NCBI GenBank assembly: GCA_932521035.1
Contig: OW051496.1
Span: 8,928,001-8,992,000 of the forward strand
DNA length: 64,000 bases
Direction: 5' to 3'
Source: Oscheius dolichura
Taxonomy: Eukaryota > Nematoda > Chromadorea > Rhabditida > Rhabditidae
A program made the translations under genes and the position numbers. Positions 29,801 through 41,289 of this stretch are shown here, piece after piece (within the stretch, counting starts at the first letter, position 1; each line of letters begins with the position of its first letter). The notes beneath the pieces are model-generated. The model was not told the origin of the DNA. It searched no databases and saw only the letters and a program-made list of their open reading frames with translations.

Positions 29801-31065
29801 TCTCCCCACCGTTTTTCACCCATGTTGCACATCTCCCCACCGTTTTTGCACATCTCCCCACCGTTTTTGACCCATGTTGCACATCTCCCCACCGTTTTTG
29901 CACATCTCCACACCGTTTTTGCACATCTCCCCACCGTTTTTGCACATCTCCACACCGTTTTTGCACATCTCCCCACCGGTTTTCACCCATGTTGCACATC
30001 TCCCCACCGTTTTTCACCCATGTTGCACATCTCCACACCGTTTTTCACCCATGTTGCACATCTCCCCACCGTTTTTGCACATCTCCCCACCGTTTTTCAC
30101 CCATGTTGCACATCTCCACACCGTTTTTGCACATCTCCCCACCGTTTTTCACCCATGTTGCACATCTCCACACCGGTTTTCACCCATGTTGCACATCTCC
30201 CCACCGGTTTTCACCCATGTTGCACATCTCCACACCGTTTTTGCACATCTCCACACCGTTTTTGCACATCTCCCCACCGTTTTTCACCCATGTTGCACAT
30301 CTCCCCACCGTTTTTCACCCATGTTGCACATCTCCCCACCGTTTTTCACCCATGTTGCACATCTCCACACCGTTTTTGCACATCTCCACACCGGTTTTGC
30401 ACATCTCCCCACCGTTTTTGCACATCTCCCCACCGTTTTTCACCCATGTTGCACATCTCCCCACCGTTTTTGCACATCTCCACACCGTTTTTGCACATCT
30501 CCACACCGTTTTTGCACATCTCCACACCGGTTTTCACCCATGTTGCACATCTCCCCACCGGTTTTCACCCATGTTGCACATCTCCACACCGTTTTTGCAC
30601 ATCTCCACACCGTTTTTGCACATCTCCACACCGTTTTTGCACATCTCCACACCGTTTTTGCACATCTCCCCACCGTTTTTGCACATCTCCACACCGGTTT
30701 TCACCCATGTTGCACATCTCCCCACCGTTTTTCACCCATGTTGCACATCTCCCCACCGTTTTTGCACATCTCCCCACCGTTTTTGCACATCTCCCCACCG
30801 TTTTTGCACATCTCCACACCGTTTTTGCACATCTCCCCACCGTTTTTCACCCATGTTGCACATCTCCCCACCGTTTTTCACCCATGTTGCACATCTCCAC
30901 ACCGTTTTTGCACATCTCCACACCGTTTTTGCACATCTCCCCACCGTTTTTGCACATCTCCACACCGTTTTTGCACATCTCCACACCGTTTTTGCACATC
31001 TCCCCACCGTTTTTCACCCATGTTGCACATCTCCACACCGTTTTTGCACATCTCCACACCGTTTT

Positions 31066-34000
31066 TGACCCATGTTGCACATCTCCCCACCGTTTTTGCA
31101 CATCTCCCCACCGTTTTTGCACATCTCCCCACCGTTTTTGCACATCTCCCCACCGTTTTTGCACATCTCCACACCGTTTTTGACCCATGTTGCACATCTC
31201 CCCACCGTTTTTGCACATCTCCCCACCGTTTTTGCACATCTCCCCACCGTTTTTGCACATCTCCCCACCGTTTTTGCACATCTCCACACCGTTTTTGACC
31301 CATGTTGCACATCTCCCCACCGTTTTTGCACATCTCCCCACCGTTTTTGCACATCTCCCCACCGTTTTTGCACATCTCCCCACCGTTTTTGCACATCTCC
31401 CCACCGTTTTTGCACATCTCCCCACCGTTTTTGCACATCTCCACACCGTTTTTGACCCATGTTGCACATCTCCCCACCGTTTTTGCACATCTCCCCACCG
31501 TTTTTGCACATCTCCACACCGTTTTTGACCCATGTTGCACATCTCCCCACCGTTTTTGCACATCTCCACACCGTTTTTGACCCATGTTGCACATCTCCCC
31601 ACCGTTTTTGCACATCTCCCCACCGTTTTTGCACATCTCCACACCGTTTTTGACCCATGTTGCACATCTCCCCACCGTTTTTGCACATCTCCACACCGTT
31701 TTTGACCCATGTTGCACATCTCCCCACCGTTTTTGCACATCTCCACACCGTTTTTGACCCATGTTGCACATCTCCCCACCGTTTTTGCACATCTCCCCAC
31801 CGTTTTTGCACATCTCCCCACCGTTTTTCACCCATGTTGCACATCTCCCCACCGTTTTTCACCCATGTTGCACATCTCCCCACCGTTTTTCACCCATGTT
31901 GCACATCTCCACACCGTTTTTCACCCATGTTGCACATCTCCCCACCGTTTTTCACCCATGTTGCACATCTCCCCACCGTTTTTCATCCATGTTGCACATC
32001 TCCCCACCGTTTTTCACCCATGTTGCACATCTCCCCACCGTTTTTCACCCATGTTGCACATCTCCCCACCGTTTTTCATCCATGTTGCACATCTCCCCAC
32101 CGTTTTTCATCCATGTTGCACATCTCCACACCGTTTTTGCACATCTCCACACCGTTTTTGCACATCTCCCCACCGTTTTTCATCCATGTTGCACATCTCC
32201 CCACCGTTTTTCACCCATGTTGCACATCTCCCCACCGTTTTTCATCCATGTTGCACATCTCCCCACCGTTTTTCATCCATGTTGCACATCTCCACACCGT
32301 TTTTGCACATCTCCCCACCGTTTTTCATCCATGTTGCACATCTCCACACCGTTTTTGCACATCTCCCCACCGTTTTTGCACATCTCCCCACCGTTTTTGC
32401 ACATCTCCCCACCGTTTTTCACCCATGATGCACATCTCCACACCGTTTTTGCACATCTCCCCACCGGTTTTCACCCATGTTGCACATCTCCCCACCGTTT
32501 TTGCACATCTCCACACCGTTTTTGACCCATGTTGCACATCTCCCCACCGTTTTTGCACATCTCCCCACCGTTTTTGCACATCTCCCCACCGTTTTTGCAC
32601 ATCTCCCCACCGTTTTTGCACATCTCCACACCGTTTTTGACCCATGTTGCACATCTCCCCACCGTTTTTGCACATCTCCCCACCGTTTTTGCACATCTCC
32701 CCACCGTTTTTGCACATCTCCCCACCGTTTTTGCACATCTCCCCACCGTTTTTGCACATCTCCCCACCGTTTTTGCACATCTCCACACCGTTTTTGACCC
32801 ATGTTGCACATCTCCCCACCGTTTTTGCACATCTCCCCACCGTTTTTGCACATCTCCCCACCGTTTTTCACCCATGTTGCACATCTCCCCACCGTTTTTC
32901 ACCCATGTTGCACATCTCCCCACCGTTTTTCACCCATGTTGCACATCTCCACACCGTTTTTCACCCATGTTGCACATCTCCCCACCGTTTTTCACCCATG
33001 TTGCACATCTCCACACCGTTTTTCACCCATGTTGCACATCTCCCCACCGTTTTTCACCCATGTTGCACATCTCCCCACCGTTTTTCATCCATGTTGCACA
33101 TCTCCCCACCGTTTTTCACCCATGTTGCACATCTCCACACCGTTTTTGCACATCTCCCCACCGTTTTTGCACATCTCCCCACCGTTTTTGCACATCTCCC
33201 CACCGTTTTTCACCCATGTTGCACATCTCCCCACCGTTTTTGACCCATGTTGCACATCTCCCCACCGTTTTTGCACATCTCCCCACCGTTTTTGACCCAT
33301 GTTGCACATCTCCACACCGTTTTTGCACATCTCCACACCGTTTTTGCACATCTCCACACCGTTTTTGCACATCTCCACACCGTTTTTGCACATCTCCACA
33401 CCGTTTTTGCACATCTCCCCACCGTTTTTCACCCATGTTGCACATCTCCACACCGTTTTTGCACATCTCCCCACCGTTTTTGCACATCTCCCCACCGTTT
33501 TTGCACATCTCCACACCGTTTTTGACCCATGTTGCACATCTCCCCACCGTTTTTGCACATCTCCCCACCGTTTTTGCACATCTCCCCACCGTTTTTGCAC
33601 ATCTCCCCACCGTTTTTGCACATCTCCACACCGTTTTTGACCCATGTTGCACATCTCCCCACCGTTTTTGCACATCTCCCCACCGTTTTTGCACATCTCC
33701 CCACCGTTTTTCACCCATGTTGCACATCTCCACACCGTTTTTGCACATCTCCCCACCGTTTTTGCACATCTCCCCACCGTTTTTGCACATCTCCACACCG
33801 TTTTTGACCCATGTTGCACATCTCCCCACCGTTTTTGCACATCTCCCCACCGTTTTTGCACATCTCCACACCGTTTTTGACCCATGTTGCACATCTCCCC
33901 ACCGTTTTTGCACATCTCCACACCGTTTTTGACCCATGTTGCACATCTCCCCACCGTTTTTGCACATCTCCCCACCGTTTTTGCACATCTCCCCACCGTT

Positions 34001-35880
34001 TTTCACCCATGTTGCACATCTCCCCACCGTTTTTCACCCATGTTGCACATCTCCCCACCGTTTTTCACCCATGTTGCACATCTCCCCACCGTTTTTGCAC
34101 ATCTCCCCACCGTTTTTCACCCATGTTGCACATCTCCCCACCGTTTTTGACCCATGTTGCACATCTCCCCACCGTTTTTGCACATCTCCCCACCGTTTTT
34201 CACCCATGTTGCACATCTCCCCACCGTTTTTGCACATCTCCCCACCGTTTTTCACCCATGTTGCACATCTCCACACCGGTTTTGCACATCTCCCCACCGT
34301 TTTTGCACATCTCCCCACCGTTTTTGACCCATGTTGCACATCTCCCCACCGTTTTTGCACATCTCCCCACCGTTTTTCACCCATGTTGCACATCTCCCCA
34401 CCGTTTTTCACCCATGTTGCACATCTCCCCACCGTTTTTGCACATCTCCCCACCGTTTTTCACCCATGTTGCACATCTCCACACCGTTTTTGCACATCTC
34501 CCCACCGTTTTTGCACATCTCCCCACCGTTTTTCACCCATGTTGCACATCTCCCCACCGTTTTTGACCCATGTTGCACATCTCCCCACCGTTTTTCACCC
34601 ATGTTGCACATCTCCCCACCGTTTTTGCACATCTCCCCACCGTTTTTCACCCATGTTGCACATCTCCACACCGGTTTTGCACATCTCCACACCGTTTTTG
34701 CACATCTCCCCACCGTTTTTGCACATCTCCCCACCGTTTTTCACCCATGTTGCACATCTCCACACCGGTTTTGCACATCTCCACACCGTTTTTGCACATC
34801 TCCCCACCGTTTTTCATCCATGTTGCACATCTCCCCACCGTTTTTCACCCATGTTGCACATCTCCACACCGTTTTTCACCCATGTTGCACATCTCCCCAC
34901 CGTTTTTGACCCATGTTGCACATCTCCCCACCGTTTTTGACCCATGTTGCACATCTCCCCACCGTTTTTGCACATCTCCCCACCGTTTTTCACCCATGTT
35001 GCACATCTCCACACCGGTTTTGCACATCTCCCCACCGTTTTTGCACATCTCCCCACCGTTTTTCATCCATGTTGCACATCTCCCCACCGTTTTTCACCCA
35101 TGTTGCACATCTCCACACCGTTTTTCACCCATGTTGCACATCTCCCCACCGTTTTTCACCCATGTTGCACATCTCCCCACCGTTTTTGACCCATGTTGCA
35201 CATCTCCCCACCGTTTTTGCACATCTCCCCACCGTTTTTGCACATCTCCCCACCGTTTTTGCACATCTCCCCACCGTTTTTCATCCATGTTGCACATCTC
35301 CCCACCGTTTTTCACCCATGTTGCACATCTCCACACCGTTTTTCACCCATGTTGCACATCTCCCCACCGTTTTTCACCCATGTTGCACATCTCCCCACCG
35401 TTTTTGACCCATGTTGCACATCTCCCCACCGTTTTTGCACATCTCCCCACCGTTTTTCACCCATGTTGCACATCTCCCCACCGTTTTTGACCCATGTTGC
35501 ACATCTCCCCACCGTTTTTGCACATCTCCCCACCGTTTTTCACCCATGTTGCACATCTCCCCACCGTTTTTGCACATCTCCCCACCGTTTTTCACCCATG
35601 TTGCACATCTCCCCACCGTTTTTCACCCATGTTGCACATCTCCCCACCGTTTTTCACCCATGTTGCACATCTCCCCACCGTTTTTGCACATCTCCCCACC
35701 GTTTTTCACCCATGTTGCACATCTCCCCACCGTTTTTCACCCATGTTGCACATCTCCCCACCGTTTTTGACCCATGTTGCACATCTCCCCATCGTTTTTG
35801 CACATCTCCCCACCGTTTTTGACCCATGTTGCACATCTCCCCACCGTTTTTGCACATCTCCCCACCGTTTTTGACCCATG
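31066..35880 (+). repeat. Terminal sub-array enriched in the GACCC variant
   Basis: Here the 10-bp block is frequently GACCCATGTT instead of CACCCATGTT. I count more than 25 such blocks in about 4.8 kb, compared with seven in the preceding 31 kb (near 4,663, 4,788, 4,882, 8,988, 17,509, 17,582 and 29,868). Many sit at the start of a short cassette of one 31-bp unit plus one to seven 21-bp units, suggesting local amplification of a cassette near the array edge. The variant creates a TGA in one forward frame, which is why long open frames break up here. Confidence 0.85.
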
Positions 35881-36236
35881 TTGCACATCTCCCCACCGTT
35901 TTTGCACATCTCCCCACCGTTTTTCACCCATGTTGCACATCTCCCCACCGTTTTTCACCCATGTTGCACATCTCCCCACCGTTTTTGCACATCTCCCCAC
36001 CGTTTTTCGCCCATGTTGCACATCTCCCCACCGTTTTTCACCCATGTTGCACATCTCCCCACCGTTTTTGCACATCTCCCCACCGTTTTTCACCCATGTT
36101 GCACATCTCCACACCGTTTTTGCACATCTCCCCACCGTTTTTCACCCATGTTGCACATCTCCCCACCGTTTTTCATCCATGTTGCACATCTCCCCACCGT
36201 TTTTCACCCATGTTGCACATCTCCCCACCGGTTTTG

Positions 36237-37231
36237 TAATCTCCTCTACGCAACTTTTCCTTCATGGGAGCTCGAGTAAAGGAGCAATAGAGGTATCGAA
36301 GATGACTTATTATCGAAGCCAATAGGTTTGGAAAAAGGTTTGAGAAGGGAGTAAATAGAGAGAATCAATAAGTATAAGCTTGCGAGCAAATGAGGAGGGA
36401 ACTCCCTCGGACTCATTTCAGAAGCGACGCCATTAATATGCGTTCATTTCTCTCTGCCCGTCGACTTGGTTCTATTCTTCCTCAAGTCGAATCCTTCCTC
36501 TCCAATGCTATTAATCGTCACGAGTCACTAGCAATTTCCTTGTGCCCGTCTCCTCCTTGCCATTTCTCTTCGGCCTCATTGACCCCTGGAGGAGAATGGA
36601 GGAGAACGCCGGCTGTCTCTCTCCCCTTCCGCCTAAAACATCCCCCCGTAAACAGCATTGATTTCACAATTGGCCGCGTAGAGTCATTTCCAAAAGTCCC
36701 TCTCTCCCATGGAGCTGCCAGCCAGCCGGCCGAGGGGGCTCTCTCCACCCGGCTGCCGCCGCACTCTGGCTCTTCGACCACTCCACCGGTCTCTCTCTCT
36801 CTCTCTCTCTGCCCTAAATGGCAATCTACCCGCCGTTTAGCACCCCCGACGAGTGTTTGAATATCCTTTTTTGGTATTTACTTTTCTTTATTTGCTTCCC
36901 TTTAAATTCTCCTTCTTTTAAAAGTTTCTATAAAAGTTTTTCCAGGTAAAACGAAGAAATGCCGTAATAAAGTAAATAGACGGGTCTCTCTATCCTATCG
37001 ATCGTCCCATGGAGGGGAATAATGCCTCCTTTAGACTCTTAGCCAGCGTACCTGGTAATAATCTTAAACAAATCTTACAAAAGGTTACATTTTACCCTAT
37101 TTACTCGAAAAAATGACGAGTATTTTCAGCTGGATGCGATCACTTTTTCACGAATTTATCGAACCTCCAAATTCGTTCGACAATGTGCCGAAGAACACTA
37201 TAAAAGTCTAAAATTTCCGATAAATCAAATT
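36237..37231. other. Satellite-to-gene transition, no confident gene
   Basis: Unique sequence starts directly after the last satellite unit. A pyrimidine-rich stretch contains a (TC)n microsatellite at about 36,790-36,810. An open frame at 36,390-36,860 (156 codons) is of low complexity around the microsatellite, resembles nothing I know and has no clear splice partners, so I do not call it a gene. The right end is AT-rich and probably holds the promoter and 5' UTR of the gene at 37,232. Confidence 0.5.
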
Positions 37232-38708
37232 ATGAAGACCTCTAATTTTGAAGATAAAGTGAGTATTTCCTTTTATTTTTGGCTATTTCCCCGTTTCAGA
37301 TCACTTTTCGCTTAATCAAGCAAAAAAGACCCGGACGTCGAAAATCTCAAGTCATAACCCTTAGGAAATCGAATCAATTCAAGCCGATGAAATCAATTTT
37401 CAAGAAATATCACCTCCATTTCTTTCACTTCCAAGAGATTGTTCTCTGCTTCAATAGCGGGCAACTCTGTCTGTCGGTGCATTCCCAAAAGAGGGCCATC
37501 GACCTGGCCAATCGTTTCGCGTTCGCCTGTTATGAGGGTAGCATCACCTGCCGCCAGCTGAGGACATACTACCCGAACTTTCTCAATAGCCCTATAAGGG
37601 TCTACCTGCCAGAGACTCTGATTGTCCATGGGGGAATTGTCTCGGGAGCATCGCCTACAATGCAACAATTGGTGGGTGGCTTTTTTATTGGTGAAAAAGG
37701 GTGGAATCAGCCGTTTTTCAACTGTATCCGTCGAGCTTCACTTCCATTTTGAAGCTTTCCAAAAACTGGAGGGATTTTCTCCCAGGAAGTGCAGCCGAAA
37801 AGCGAAATCCATGGAAGCAACCTTGTTTTCCACTTTTGATATAAGAAATTCTTGATGTTTATACCTTTCTGAACAGATGAGAAATAGAATAACTGTGAAA
37901 TTAACAAGGAAGCCGGTTGTACTTTGTTTTAGAAGAAATAAATTTATATTGAGGGTCATTTCTAATAAACTCCATGGTTACTGGACTCGTCATTCAAACA
38001 TATTTCTTGATGCTTGCCTGCTCCAGCCATGGTGCCGCCAATCTGGGTTGAATTAATCCGTAAAAATCTGTTTAATCACGCTCTTTTGGGAAAACTTCTC
38101 GGATAATCTAGCCGCATCATTTGTCCTTTCAAAATGATCCCCATTTCAGAAATTAGTGGCATTTTACAACGTGACCATCAAAGAGGCCATTTATCTTTTG
38201 CTCCACGTCGTTCTCAAGCAAAAAAGGATGAAGCTCCACGGCCGGGAAGCGTTTCCCCCCAGCGTTTTTGAAGCAGTCATCCGTCTAGTCCAGGTACTCG
38301 TAATATTCTCTCTTACCTTTCCCTTTTTAGCAATTATCCCGTTCCAACCTGACAGAAGCTGAATTTTTCCTTGAAATGAGGACAACGACAAGCGTTGTCT
38401 ATCCCAAAGTGCCGACATTATTAGGAAATGCTGACTACGTGTTTATAGAACGCGGGGTGTTGGACTTCTCGACGACGTTTGGCTTGCTCTTTCTAGCTCT
38501 GCCCTTTCGAGGTTTTATCTTTTTCACTGGATATCATGACAAAGTGGCCTGTATGATAATATTAGTCTATAAAATAGTCAAGGATTGGGATGATTTCATA
38601 GATTTTTATTGTCGCGCCTATCAGGCAATTGTAAGGGTACCCGCTAAGGAACAGGAACTGCGTGTCAATTTGGATCTCTTGGCTGTTAAAGATAGATTTT
38701 TATTATGA
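37232..38708 (+). CDS. Orphan predicted protein, four exons, about 306 aa
   Basis: Model: exons 37,232-37,258, 37,300-37,671, 38,150-38,293 and 38,331-38,708, all phase 0. Donors are GTGAGT, GTGGGT and GTACTC; acceptors are TTTCAG, TTTCAG and TTTTAG. Introns 1 and 3 are about 40 bp; intron 2 is 478 bp, so the join of exons 2 and 3 is the weakest point. The predicted protein is basic near its N terminus (KQKRPGRRKSQ), has a mixed alpha/beta character, and contains one hydrophobic run near its C-terminal third (TTFGLLFLALPFRGFIFF). I see no signal peptide and recognise no family. It is the first gene next to the satellite. The continuous phase-compatible frames over four exons support a real gene; function is unknown. 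Confidence 0.6.
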
Positions 38709-38905
38709 TTATTTATTTATTTAATTTGCTCAATAATAAAGAGTTTTATCCCAACGTAGTCCCCTCTTTTTTTCCGTCTCAAAGGTGAAAAAATGATCCG
38801 CGCGGTGGGGAGAGCCCACTGTGGTCATCGTTTACCCAGCGTGGACAAAATGCGCACGCGTGTGAGCATGATCAACCCCCGAGGTTCATCAAACAAACCA
38901 AAGAG

Positions 38906-40603
38906 ATGCTTTTCGCCTTTCTGCTTGCTTTTTTTCCTGCCTATATTCGGGCACAATGCTCCCGGCCCTATGTACCCCAGAGGATGATTGTCGACTTCCC
39001 CGATTTGGATGAAATGCAACGTCTCACCATGAAGTTGTTTCCTGTTGGCACCATGGCCGTCTTCAGGTTACTATAGCCTTTTATTTCCCTATTTAATCTG
39101 TCGTTTAGATGCCATCAGGATTATTATGACTTTCAACCGGCTCCGGAAACCATCACCTGTCAGGATGACGGCACCTGGTGGCCGAAATATATCCCCAACT
39201 TTTGCGCAAATGAATTAAAGAATACTATTACAGTAGCCCAGGTAATCTCTCCTTTCTTTAATGGAAAACGGCCTTAAGGTCCCGATTGGAAAACAATTGG
39301 TCCATGAATAATCTTTTTCAGCTCCCGGGGAACTCAATTCACTCTCTTCCTCTCCATTATTGCCTCTTTGGACGCTATAAATCCTTGTAAGTTTCAAGCA
39401 TAAAAAACCAGGTCGAAAATTAGAAAGATGCCGTATTTTCCAGAGAAATAGACCTTGGAGGAGTCTACCGTATAAATCACTTTGCTATCAAAACGAATAT
39501 GGACGTTTCCCGGGTCCTGGTCCAACTTGTTAGGAAAGAAGACGGGCTACCCATTTTTGAAGAAGGTCTAATCATTGGAAAAATAGAAGCAGGAAAGGAA
39601 AAACTAGTCGATTGTTCTCTACCGGCTGTTAGTCACATTGTCATAGGATCAGGGCTTCCCTTGTGTTCATTCCGAGCGGGAGTTTTGAACATGGGTTAGA
39701 CTAGTTTCACCTCCTTGTTTTAGTCAGTAATTTCCAGATAATCCATCCAAATGCCTGACAACCCTTGCTGGATCGCCAGAAGCTGGAAGAGCTACGGAAA
39801 TCTCGCCCGGAACAATGAAATACACCTGTGATTTTGAGCCAGAACAAGAGGGAGAGGCAACCTGTGACGAGGAGGGACTATGGTCACCGGAGATAGAGTG
39901 TTCTCCAATTATTAGGATCAAACAAATCTGTGAAGAACATTCCGTAACCAATACCTATGGAGAATTCAAGTGCAACGATGATCAGGCACTGCCTTTTTCG
40001 GAATTTTTTGGTACTTTTGTATTTTAGGAGCAATCAAACAAGCCTGGAAGCTGTTTCTGTGATTCGAAACGCGGCTTCATGAGGCATCCGAATGGTAGCT
40101 GCGTTCTGTGGAAGGATTGCCCAGAGGAGCAGAATGGCTGTGCGGATTTTGAACGCCTAGTCATGTACAAGGAGAGCGAGAGCTCTTGTGTCAATAAAAA
40201 CGTGAGAAATATTATTTTCTCTTCTTTTATAAAATCCTCTTCAGTTTAAAACAATCCATCCCCTGTACGGAGCCCGATGTCAATGTAAAGAAGGTCTGGT
40301 GCGGGTTCTCTCCACCGGGAAGTGTCTAGAACCCGAACTGTGCCCAGAATTTGACAAGAAGGACGGTAGTAAAGATTATGAAGAGTTTGATATTAGTTGT
40401 AATGGAAAGGTAAGGAACCTTCCTGATCATTAAAAGGAAAAACTCTTCAGAAAGTGTATTACAATTATGGTTATGCGAATTTTGGTTTCTGTGAGGTGGG
40501 TCTCGTTAGGACGAGGGAAGGCGACTGTGTGAAGAAGGAAGACTGTCCGAAGGAGAACGCCTGGGGCTTGGGGTGGCTAACAAAATGGATTGGCATTAAT
40601 TGA
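38906..40603 (+). CDS. Secreted sushi (CCP) and TIL-like Cys-rich protein
   Basis: Model: exons 38,906-39,066, 39,109-39,241, 39,322-39,386, 39,444-39,694, 39,738-39,985, 40,028-40,201, 40,245-40,409 and 40,451-40,603; about 449 aa. A signal peptide (MLFAFLLAFFPAYIRA) precedes a four-Cys sushi domain at residues 18-86 (FRCHQDY, ITCQDDGTWW, NFC). An unassigned middle region is followed by a second sushi domain at 209-258 (YTCDFEP, ATCDEEGLW, IEC). Three Cys modules follow, each ending in a CxC...G(F/L)xR...GxC...C pattern typical of trypsin-inhibitor-like (TIL) repeats, with exon borders at the same place in each module. Expected to be extracellular; protease inhibition or matrix binding is inference. 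The intron at 39,986-40,027 begins with GC, not GT. AATAAA follows the stop at about 40,605. Confidence 0.85.
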
Positions 40604-41289
40604 CAATAAAAAATAAAGATCTACTTCATTATTCCGAACACGGTCCAAAATGTCGTCCTAGAGATCTTTAGGAAGTGGATAAGCTCTCCGCGGAGATCCA
40701 GGCGGTTCTCGGGAAATTTTATCCAAAATTTGAAGAGATTCTCGCGTGGAAAACTTTGCCTCCGTTTTATAGAAGTCAAGAAATCGTCCTAGGACCGATG
40801 AAACCTAAGAAAATCGAAACTAGTGGCTAGAAACCAAAGGATAGGTCATTTTTGGCTTCGATAGTTCTGCGCGGACTCGAATAGCCTTCAAATCTTCAAA
40901 ACTTTCAAAGATAACAAAATGAGGTTTGTGTACTATTGTTTATGAAGATCTTTTGCTCCGTCGGCGTTTTCTTTCTTCCACCGGGTCCAATCATTTGTTT
41001 TCCTCGCGCTCTCCCCCCCTTACCATTCCTTATCACCAATCCCTCGGCCACTTCACTGCCCCTGAACAAATAAACAAGTACATCATACCTCCAAATAAGC
41101 TGCTCACCTGACAGCAGTGTGCTTATTTTCTCTCTCCTTCTTTTGATTACAATTCATTCATTATTTTCATTTCCATTTGACCACCTCCTGAGAGTGAGAC
41201 TTACATGGTCTCTTATTACCTCTCGGCTCTTCTTCAAATTATCCTGAACAAAAACGAAGTGCCATTATTTTCAGGCCTTCAATTTAACA
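40604..41289. other. Intergenic region
   Basis: AATAAA signals of the upstream gene lie at the start. The remainder is AT-rich with no supported gene; short open frames have no splice context. An ATTTTCAG acceptor at 41,267-41,274 lies 16 nt before the next ATG and probably belongs to the next transcript. Confidence 0.6.
41267..41274 (+). promoter_or_regulatory. Putative trans-splice acceptor
   Basis: ATTTTCAG lies 15 bases before the ATG at 41,290 with no plausible coding exon upstream. This is the expected layout of a spliced-leader acceptor in nematodes. A cis-spliced 5' UTR intron would look the same. Confidence 0.45.

Larger units (their letters stand above)
1..36236 (+). repeat. Satellite array of mixed 21-bp and 31-bp units
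   Basis: The whole stretch is a head-to-tail tandem array. The 21-bp unit is GCACATCTCCCCACCG followed by five T. The 31-bp unit is the same core preceded by a 10-bp block CACCCATGTT. The two unit types alternate irregularly. Recurrent single-base variants are: CCCC or CCAC in the core, CCGG in place of CCGT before the T run, CATCC or GACCC in the 10-bp block, and rare ATGATG, ATGGTG and CCTTG forms. The strand is strongly skewed: a 21-bp unit has 9 C, 7 T, 3 A and 2 G. T-run slippage (six T) is rare, for example near 9,970, 10,560 and 22,214. The array begins before the window and ends abruptly at about 36,236. I see no gene or interrupting mobile element inside it. Confidence 0.98.

Noticed and set aside
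1..36236. CRISPR array
   Set aside because: There are no unique spacers; units are contiguous and the genome is eukaryotic.
1..36236. Telomere
   Set aside because: The unit is not the nematode TTAGGC repeat, and I see no such tract in the window.
11..36279. Dozens of long open frames on both strands in the satellite
   Set aside because: They are the same 7-residue translations of the repeat in every frame, without splice sites, composition change or domain. Unit mutations do not show a reading-frame constraint.
36390..36860. 156-codon frame next to the satellite
   Set aside because: Crosses a (TC)n microsatellite, has low-complexity composition and no splice context.
37300..38708. TATA-binding-protein-like fold in the orphan gene
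   Set aside because: Two short stretches (SGQLCLSVHSQKRAIDLA and RGFIFFTGYHDKV) recall the TBP strand-helix pattern, but they are about 180 residues apart instead of about 90 and the rest does not align.
40011..40027. 17-bp intron in the sushi-TIL gene
   Set aside because: Too short to splice and gives the wrong phase; the GC-AG intron of 42 bp fits.
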